From: Alphaproteobacteria bacterium
GTDB taxonomy: Bacteria > Pseudomonadota > Alphaproteobacteria > Paracaedibacterales > CAITNM01
Direction: 5' to 3'
Assembly: GCA_021298215.1 (NCBI GenBank)
Contig: JAJTEE010000002.1
Location: 62,001 to 126,000 of the forward strand
Length of the DNA: 64,000 bases
The translations under genes and the position numbers were made by a program. Below, one piece after another: positions 17,600-23,442 of the stretch. Under the pieces are notes generated by a model. The model was not told the DNA's origin, ran no database searches, and worked only from the letters and a program-made list of their open reading frames with translations. Each line of letters begins with the position of its first letter. The first letter of the stretch is position 1.

Positions 17600-18511
17600 T
17601 TACAATTTCATTTCATTTCTTGACAAAACAACATCGCCTACGGCTAAAACTTTAAGATCATCGCAAGAGATAGGGACAAGTAATGGCTCTCCAGCAGATT
17701 TTTTTCCTACACGCCACACTTTAAAACCATTCCTTTTGAATATGTCAGCAAGTGCATTGGGATCCGTTCCTTGATTTTGAAGATGTTGATGAATCCATTT
17801 AATCATCAAAATGATATCTGGATTATCTTCAATAAGTCTTTTTGCACCAGCAATAATTTTACCTTCGCAACCTTCCGCGTCAATTTTAAGCAGATCAATT
17901 TTTTGGCGACCAATTTCATCATCAAGCTGAACAATCTGGATTTTCACAGATTGAGAATCTGGAGATGATACAAGGTGGCCACCTCCAATATTTAGCTCAC
18001 CAAAAGTCAAATACGTTTCACCTTTAATATCGCCTGCCGCCTTTTCATAAACAGAAATTACAGATCCCAATTGATTCATACCTATAGACATCTTTAAGTA
18101 TTTTGAAACAGCAGGATTAGCTTCAAAAGCGTATACTTTCCCTTGAGGTCCAACCATTTTCGCCATGCGTAGAGTATGCACACCAAAATTTGCACCTACT
18201 TCAATAATATTGAAATTTTTCTTCACAAGCTTTTCAAGAACCCTTGTTTCATTACTATCCCAATGCCCTGCCAAACGTACAAACCAGCAAACACATCTAT
18301 CATGCTTATTAACCACAATAGGCGTGCCGTCATCCAAAGATGAAATCAAATGGTCAGCATCAATATCTTTTCCATCCCGAAAATACTTTATATAAATATC
18401 AGCAAAAGCAGAACGAATAAAATAATCTTTGACGGCAGAAATATTTGTCATCATAGAAAACGCAACAACTACACAACCAACACCCAAAATGCCTAGAAAT
18501 TTACCCTTCAT
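17600..18511 (-). CDS. FkbM-family methyltransferase with N-terminal membrane segment
   Basis: 303 residues. The N terminus (about 3-22, GILGVGCVVVAFSMM) is hydrophobic and could be a signal anchor. The FkbM-type SAM site is EVGANFG at 104-110, followed by VYAFEANP and LLKIDAEGCE, the hallmark order of the family. FkbM proteins commonly O-methylate sugars in glycan loci. An AGGAG ribosome site precedes the ATG and follows the ops-like element directly. The gene sits between two direct repeats, as if inserted into the leader region of the operon. Confidence 0.82.
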   Translation of the reverse strand: MKGKFLGILGVGCVVVAFSMMTNISAVKDYFIRSAFADIYIKYFRDGKDIDADHLISSLDDGTPIVVNKHDRCVCWFVRLAGHWDSNETRVLEKLVKKNFNIIEVGANFGVHTLRMAKMVGPQGKVYAFEANPAVSKYLKMSIGMNQLGSVISVYEKAAGDIKGETYLTFGELNIGGGHLVSSPDSQSVKIQIVQLDDEIGRQKIDLLKIDAEGCEGKIIAGAKRLIEDNPDIILMIKWIHQHLQNQGTDPNALADIFKRNGFKVWRVGKKSAGEPLLVPISCDDLKVLAVGDVVLSRNEMKL

Positions 18512-18521
18512 TTTTTCTCCT

Positions 18522-18655
18522 ATAGCTACCGCAGTCTGGGTGAAATCACCGAGACTGCAAAATTTTTACTTGGGTACTCACGCCCAGAAAACTTAATTCT
18601 ATGCCGCCTCAACAACATAAGCTGGAAGAGCTGTTTTCATTTCTCTTCCCAAAAA
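18522..18655 (-). repeat. Direct repeat copy 2 (rfaH 3' end, hairpins, ops-like element)
   Basis: Partner of 17398-17533. This copy includes the real 3' end of the intact rfaH-like gene and ends in the ops-like core just before the fkbM ribosome-binding site. Confidence 0.93.
18525..18558 (-). promoter_or_regulatory. ops-like pause element with upstream hairpin, copy 2
   Basis: GCGGTAGC on the minus strand (18525-18532) overlaps the 3' arm of a hairpin spanning 18531-18558. The stem has seven pairs (GCAGTCT/AGACTGC), one C/C mismatch, then GGTG/CACC, so it is stronger than in copy 1, where one inner pair is lost. It lies between the rfaH-like stop and the fkbM start, as expected for a loading site at the operon head. 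Confidence 0.72.
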
Positions 18656-19102
18656 ATTAAGCAATAAATGAACGCGACCTTTATCATCTAAGCATTCAAA
18701 TATTGCCTCTTGATCTTCAAAAACCCCTTCACAAACGCGCACCCTATCTCCTTTAATAAAAGACACCAAGCTTGCTATAGGAACAATCCCATTTTCCGTT
18801 TCTTGCCCCTTCAATTCATCGATCACTCTACAGGGAACTCGAGTTGGTTTCAAATCATTCGTCATTAATAAATGAGAAACACCCCTAGCTCCGTTAATGT
18901 TTCGCCATTGAGCACATTCTATATTCATCCCCACAAATATATAGCGCGGGAAAAGAGGCGCTACAACCTCTTCAATCTTCCTAGCATGTCGTCGTTTTTT
19001 TTTAAACTTCGGAGCATACACTTCATATCCCATATTCAACAAGTTCTGTTGCGCAATAGACTCCTTTAAAGGCTGAGTATACACAACATGCCAAGTAATC
19101 AT
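18599..19102 (-). CDS. rfaH: RfaH-like transcription antiterminator (NusG family)
   Basis: 167 residues with an N-terminal NGN domain (about 1-100; WHVVYTQP at 4-11, then PLFPRYIFVGM) and a C-terminal KOW-type domain (GDRVRVCEGVFEDQEA at about 117-132). RfaH-type NusG paralogues bind RNA polymerase paused at ops elements and suppress termination in long polysaccharide operons. Two ops-like elements lie immediately downstream and the gene heads a 19-kb glycan operon, so the RfaH role is favoured over housekeeping NusG. It overlaps the MarR-type gene by 4 nt (ATGA). Confidence 0.85.
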   Translation of the reverse strand: MITWHVVYTQPLKESIAQQNLLNMGYEVYAPKFKKKRRHARKIEEVVAPLFPRYIFVGMNIECAQWRNINGARGVSHLLMTNDLKPTRVPCRVIDELKGQETENGIVPIASLVSFIKGDRVRVCEGVFEDQEAIFECLDDKGRVHLLLNFLGREMKTALPAYVVEAA

Positions 19103-19692
19103 GATCTAGCCCTGGAAATATGTAACAACACAGGAGAAAATAGGCGCGAATCCTCAACCCTTTCTTTGATATCGTCATAAGTTTTTTGAGGATTCACTAC
19201 ATCCGTTATTATTATCGCATCATAATTTTCAAAATCTGTAGCGGCGTTTGTTATCTCAACAGATATAGCAAGACTATTTGCCACCAATTGTGCAATATCC
19301 GACAAATCACCCGCCCCAACAAGAGCTATTTTTTTCCACCGTTGCTTCTCGCACTTCTCAAAAATTTCTTCACACTGAGCACGAGCATCTCTAAAAAATG
19401 CCATAGAACGTGATAAATAATCTGTTACCATAAGGCTTTTTTCAGAAAAGCCCTGTGGCGTCAAAAAATATGTGATGCGCCGCGGAGAAATCTGCGAGGC
19501 CCTTACCCACCCTTTAGTAATGCAGCGCTTTAAATACTGATTCATCAAACCCAAAGCAATACCAAGCTCACCGGCTAAACCTCTCTGTGTAAACGAAGGA
19601 TTACGCTCTATTTCACTCAAAAGCTGAACCATAACCTTTTGTTCTGTTTGTTCGCGAGTATTTTGAAAAGTAGGCATATAGTTAGGGTACAC
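19099..19692 (-). CDS. Winged-helix regulator, MarR/EPS-associated type
   Basis: About 197 residues. Residues 20-80 form a winged helix (NPSFTQRGLAGELGIALG, the recognition helix near MNQYLKRC, then the wing) like the EPS-associated MarR-type regulators at the start of capsule and O-antigen loci. From about 116 there is a Rossmann-like half (KKIALVGAGDLSDIAQLVA) of unknown ligand. The listed start is GTG; an in-frame ATG at 19677 is an alternative and neither has a clear ribosome site. The 12-bp palindrome at the promoter suggests autoregulation. Confidence 0.78.
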   Translation of the reverse strand: MYPNYMPTFQNTREQTEQKVMVQLLSEIERNPSFTQRGLAGELGIALGLMNQYLKRCITKGWVRASQISPRRITYFLTPQGFSEKSLMVTDYLSRSMAFFRDARAQCEEIFEKCEKQRWKKIALVGAGDLSDIAQLVANSLAISVEITNAATDFENYDAIIITDVVNPQKTYDDIKERVEDSRLFSPVLLHISRARS

Positions 19693-19704
19693 ATGAATCA
19701 GTTA

Positions 19705-19716
19705 TGTTCATGAACA
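19705..19716. promoter_or_regulatory. 12-bp perfect palindrome, candidate operator
   Basis: TGTTCATGAACA is a perfect palindrome lying just downstream of the -10 box, over the expected transcription start of the polysaccharide operon. Its position suits a repressor site. The MarR-type protein encoded 13 nt downstream is the natural candidate to bind it. Confidence 0.6.
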
Positions 19717-19717
19717 A

Positions 19718-19746
19718 AACATAAATAGTTTATAAAAATTAGTCAA
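19718..19746 (-). promoter_or_regulatory. Promoter of the polysaccharide operon
   Basis: On the minus strand TTGACT (19741-19746), a 17-bp spacer, then TATGTT (19718-19723). Spacing is ideal and the -35 matches five of six consensus bases. It drives the MarR-type and rfaH-like genes and, with antitermination, possibly the whole operon. Confidence 0.65.
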
Positions 19747-19775
19747 ACATTTTATTAGGTATCAAGAAGAAAAAC

Positions 19776-19804
19776 TTGAAAACAATACATCTTATTGCTA
19801 TATC
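19776..19804 (+). promoter_or_regulatory. Promoter upstream of purC
   Basis: TTGAAA (19776-19781), 17-bp spacer, TATATC (19799-19804). It would start transcription near 19811, about 29 nt before the purC ATG. It lies back to back with the polysaccharide-operon promoter. Confidence 0.55.
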
Positions 19805-19839
19805 TTGTAAGCAAAGTCTTACTGGTCTGATTATTGTCT

Positions 19840-20634
19840 ATGACACAAGACGTAAAAAATCTACAAAATATATATGCACGCTCAGCACGCCGCAAAGAAC
19901 TATTCAATGGCCGAACTAAAATATTGTTCGATGGCCCTGAACCAGGCACTTTGGTCTTATACTTTAAAGATAGCTTAGATCAAGAAGCAGATATTCAGGC
20001 ATCCAACGCACATGGAGCTCTTAATAATCGTTTTTCCGAGTTGCTTATGCAACGCCTCAATCAAATTGGCGTTGAGACGCATCTAATTAAAAGATTAAAT
20101 ATGCGAGAGCAACTAGTCCGATTTGCTGATCCTCTACCTTTTCGCTTCCGCGTTCATAACATTGCCATCGACTCCTTATCCATATTATTTAACTTAGAAG
20201 CTGGCACTGTACTTAGTGAGCCTATTATTGAACTTTATGTAAAAAATACGAAAGGGGAGCAAGTAGTCATTGCTCCTCAGCACGTTTATTCTCTTGGCTG
20301 GGCCCAAGAAGAGGAGCTTGAAATATTATTCAGTGCTATTCGTCGTATTAACGATTTCCTGCTAGGGCAATTTCTAGCACTAAACCTTCGCCTTGCAAAT
20401 TACTGCCTAGAATTTGGTCGAATTTTTACTCAAGATTTTTTTGAAGCATCGAAGCTAATTCTTATCGATGCTTTTGGACTAGATTCCTCATCGATTCTCG
20501 ACGTCCAATCTGGGGAGCGTTTAGATTCTGGTGTGGGAGTAGGAACAAACTGGAATGGGTGCAAAGAAGTAGCAAAACGTTTTGGGTTACTAGAATATCT
20601 ACAAAATGAAAAATCAACACAAGAAGCAGCATAA
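19840..20634 (+). CDS. purC: PurC (SAICAR synthase) homologue with eroded active-site motifs
   Basis: 264 residues from ATG 19840 (a TTG at 19834 is possible). The fold is clear from KILFDGPEPGTLVLYFKD, GALNNRFSELLMQRLNQIG and IKRLNMREQLV, all PurC hallmarks. The usual signatures have changed: PLE-VxVRN is PLPFRFRVHN, DxKxEFG is NYCLEFG (187-193), and DEISPD is DAFGLD (210-215). Key acidic and basic residues for ATP, metal and aspartate are thus missing. The next gene is bolA, with no purS, purQ or purL between. The frame is intact, so the protein may be kept for another role. Family certain, activity doubtful. Confidence 0.8.
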   Translation: MTQDVKNLQNIYARSARRKELFNGRTKILFDGPEPGTLVLYFKDSLDQEADIQASNAHGALNNRFSELLMQRLNQIGVETHLIKRLNMREQLVRFADPLPFRFRVHNIAIDSLSILFNLEAGTVLSEPIIELYVKNTKGEQVVIAPQHVYSLGWAQEEELEILFSAIRRINDFLLGQFLALNLRLANYCLEFGRIFTQDFFEASKLILIDAFGLDSSSILDVQSGERLDSGVGVGTNWNGCKEVAKRFGLLEYLQNEKSTQEAA

Positions 20635-20637
20635 ATC

Positions 20638-20859
20638 ATGCCCATTTTAAAATCAGATTTAGAACACATATTAAAAACTGCATTCCCAGAAGGGGATGTT
20701 ATTGTCAAAGATTTAAGGAACGATAACGATCATTACTCTATCGATATTAAATGCGCTAGCTTCCATAACCTGAGCCGCATACAACAACATCAGAGGGTTT
20801 ACAATGCACTCAAAGAATGCAATATTCACGCTCTATCAATAAAAACACATTCTATTTAG
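20638..20859 (+). CDS. bolA: BolA/IbaG family protein
   Basis: 73 residues of the small BolA fold ([16 protein letters not shown], then the helix [15 protein letters not shown]). BolA proteins pair with monothiol glutaredoxins in iron-sulfur cluster handling, and grxD follows 8 nt later. It starts 3 nt after the purC stop, so all three are one transcript. In family members a conserved Cys or His helps bind the cluster; C41 or H44 could do this here. Confidence 0.88.
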   Translation: MPILKSDLEHILKTAFPEGDVIVKDLRNDNDHYSIDIKCASFHNLSRIQQHQRVYNALKECNIHALSIKTHSI

Positions 20860-20867
20860 AGGAACAC

Positions 20868-21188
20868 ATGAGCGACGTACACCAACAAATTGATGAATTA
20901 GTAAAAAATAATGATGTCGTGTTGTTTATGAAGGGCACTGCAGCTATGCCAATGTGCGGATTTTCATCAACTGTTGCGCAAATTTTAAGCCAACTTAATA
21001 TTCCTTACAGAGATATAAATGTTCTTATTGATCCAACTCTTCGTCAAGGTGTAAAAGATTACACCAACTGGCCAACCATCCCTCAATTATATGTTAAAGG
21101 TGAATTTATTGGAGGTTGTGATATTGTACGAGAAATGTTTGAAAATGGCGAACTGCAAGAACTTTTAAAATCAAATCATCTTCTGTAA
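20868..21188 (+). CDS. grxD: Monothiol glutaredoxin, Grx4/GrxD type
   Basis: 106 residues with the CGFS active site at 30-33, K22 and the [19 protein letters not shown] region that binds glutathione. Monothiol CGFS glutaredoxins carry [2Fe-2S] clusters, often as heterodimers with BolA. I chose ATG 20868, preceded by AGAGGA, because longer in-frame starts fall inside bolA. Confidence 0.93.
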   Translation: MSDVHQQIDELVKNNDVVLFMKGTAAMPMCGFSSTVAQILSQLNIPYRDINVLIDPTLRQGVKDYTNWPTIPQLYVKGEFIGGCDIVREMFENGELQELLKSNHLL

Positions 21189-21191
21189 ATA

Positions 21192-21854
21192 ATGAAAAAT
21201 CCTGTTGGACGTGTTACCTTAAAATCTAAAAAAAAGAGAACTCAGTCCTCTCGTAATTGGCTCCTACGCCAACTCAATGACCCTTTTGTACAGCAAGCCA
21301 AAAAGACAGGATATAGATCTCGTGCGGCCTTTAAACTTATTGAAATTGATCAGAAATATAAAATATTAAAATCCGGCCAAATCGTCATCGATCTGGGAGC
21401 TGCACCTGGTGGCTGGACACAGGTAATTGCTGAAAAAATAAAAAATCATGGTAAAGTAATTGCGCTTGACCTACAAGATATTGAATCATTTAACAACTCC
21501 AATGTTGTTATTCTAAAAGGAGATTTCGAAGAAGAATCGATTCAGCAAGAACTCACGAAACACATAACTGAAGCAGATGTGATTGTTTCTGATATGGCAG
21601 CCGCGACATGTGGCATTCCTGCCGTTGATCATTTACGCATTCTAAACCTTTTAGAAGCAGCTTTAAACTTTACCCTTAGCCATTTAAAGAAAAATGGCGC
21701 ATTTGTTGCAAAGGTTTTACGCGGAGGCACAGAAGGAGAACTCTTAAAGAAACTTAAAACACATTTCACCAAAGTTGTGCATTTTAAACCCGAATCAAGC
21801 CGGCAAGATTCGGCTGAAATGTATGTAGTAGCAATGGGGTTTAAAAGAGTCTAG
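21192..21854 (+). CDS. rlmE: 23S rRNA 2'-O-methyltransferase RlmE (FtsJ)
   Basis: 220 residues. It methylates U2552 in the A loop of 23S rRNA. SAM motif DLGAAPGGWTQV is at 67-78, and the catalytic tetrad K48, D134, K174, E209 has exactly the spacing of E. coli RlmE (K38, D124, K164, E199) plus ten residues. The N-terminal tail is basic. It starts 3 nt after the grxD stop. Confidence 0.95.
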   Translation: MKNPVGRVTLKSKKKRTQSSRNWLLRQLNDPFVQQAKKTGYRSRAAFKLIEIDQKYKILKSGQIVIDLGAAPGGWTQVIAEKIKNHGKVIALDLQDIESFNNSNVVILKGDFEEESIQQELTKHITEADVIVSDMAAATCGIPAVDHLRILNLLEAALNFTLSHLKKNGAFVAKVLRGGTEGELLKKLKTHFTKVVHFKPESSRQDSAEMYVVAMGFKRV

Positions 21855-21921
21855 TTGCAATAACACTTTTAAACCACTATCTTGGGTAAAATAAAAATAA
21901 TAACAATTACATGGTCGTTTC

Positions 21922-23026
21922 ATGAAAGCTGAAAATCTCCATAAAATTAACCAAATTGAGCAAGCTCTTACCTTGCTTCGGAGGCATCTTTGACTGGAAT
22001 ACTGCAATTAAAACATTAGAGGCATTAGACCAACAAGCAGAAACATCAACTCTTTGGGATGATCCAGTTACTGCTCAAAAAATTTTAAAAGAACGCGACA
22101 ATTTAAAAAACGCTCTTGGTCGTGTATCAAAACTCAAACAAGATCTTGAAGATGCAATTACATTAATTGAACTTGCCGAAGCGGAAAATGACCAAGAAAC
22201 AGAAGCAGAAACTGAAAAAGAGTTGGACATTTTATGTGTAAAAGCACAAAAACTTCAACTTGAAAGTTTGTTATCCGGAGAGGCAGATTCTTGCAACGCG
22301 TTTATTGAAATTAATGCTGGAGCAGGCGGTACTGAAGCCCAAGACTGGGCAGAAATGCTAGCGCGCATGTATACACGTTGGGCGGACAGCAAAGGATACA
22401 AATTAGAGATTCTTGATGAAAATCCTGGAGAAGAAGCCGGTCTCAAATCAGTTACGATTAAGGTAAATGGTTATCAAGCATATGGATGGCTGAAAACAGA
22501 AAGTGGCGTCCACCGCTTAGTACGTATCTCGCCTTATGACGCCAATGCACGTCGCCACACAAGCTTTGCATCAGTTTGGATATATCCTGAAATTGACGAC
22601 AATATCGACATCCAAATTGAAGAAAAAGATTTACGCATTGATACTTATCGTGCTTCTGGTGCCGGCGGCCAACATGTAAATAAAACGGAAAGTGCAATAC
22701 GTATAACACATATTCCAACGAATATCGTGGTTCAATGTCAAAGTGATCGATCACAACATCGCAATCGCGCTCAGGCTTATACTATGCTCCGTGCGCGACT
22801 TTATGAGCTTGAGCTTCGTGAACGAGAAGCCAAAGCAAATGCTAATAGTAGCTCAAAAACTGAAATTGGCTGGGGACATCAGATTAGATCATACGTTTTG
22901 CAGCCATATCAATTAGTTAAAGATAATCGCACTGGGATGGAAAAAGGTAATACACAGGCAGTACTTGATGGAGATATTGATGTATTTTTAGAAGCAAGTC
23001 TCGCACAACGCATTGGCGAGAATTAA
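21922..23026 (+). CDS. prfB: Peptide chain release factor 2, made by programmed +1 frameshift
   Basis: The first 23 codons (from ATG 21922) read MKAENLHKINQIEQALTLLR and end at an in-frame TGA (21991-21993). Shifting +1 at CTT-T continues as DWNTAIKTLEALD to 23026, about 367 residues in total. RF2 reads UGA and UAA; its tripeptide region is SPYD here (SPF in E. coli), and the GGQ catalytic motif is in GAGGQHVNKTES. The site is autoregulatory: low RF2 favours the shift. The stop overlaps the convergent DUF1003 gene by 4 nt. Confidence 0.95.
21980..21994 (+). promoter_or_regulatory. RF2 programmed frameshift site
   Basis: GGAGG as internal Shine-Dalgarno, then CAT, then the slippery CTT followed by TGAC. 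This matches the E. coli layout (AGGGGGTATCTTTGAC) in spacing. It also shows that UGA is used as a stop codon here. Confidence 0.93.
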
Positions 23027-23442
23027 GAAACAGTCTTTAGCTCTTTAATCGAGGCTTCAAGTTTTTGAAATTCTTTTTGTTGCGCCATTATAATTTCTTT
23101 CAATAAATCTTTGACTTCCTGAATTTCTTTTTCCGCCTTCAGATTAATATGATAATCTTTTTCAGCACGTAGTCTATCTTTTGCCTCTTGACGATTCTGA
23201 CTCATCATAATGATAGGCGCTTGAAGTGCAGCAAGGCATGACAATACAAAATTTAAAAAAATATATGGATATGGATCAAAGGGCTTAAAAATAAGCACCC
23301 ATGAATTAAAAGCAATCCATCCAATCATTATTACCGTAAAAGAAATAATAAAAGTCCAGCTACCACCAAATTCGGCGACCTTGTCTGCACAACGCTCCCC
23401 CAAAGTTTTTGATTGCGTTATGTGAGGATAAACTTGATTCAT
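23023..23442 (-). CDS. DUF1003 inner-membrane protein
   Basis: 139 residues from ATG 23442, which overlaps the upstream TGA (ATGA) and has a GGAG ribosome site. Two membrane segments are seen (about 28-50, TFIISFTVIMIGWIAF, and 60-82). The motif PYPYIFLNFVLSCLAALQAP and the following MMSQNRQ are typical of DUF1003. A charged, probably coiled-coil tail ends the protein. Function of the family is unknown. Confidence 0.85.
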   Translation of the reverse strand: MNQVYPHITQSKTLGERCADKVAEFGGSWTFIISFTVIMIGWIAFNSWVLIFKPFDPYPYIFLNFVLSCLAALQAPIIMMSQNRQEAKDRLRAEKDYHINLKAEKEIQEVKDLLKEIIMAQQKEFQKLEASIKELKTVS

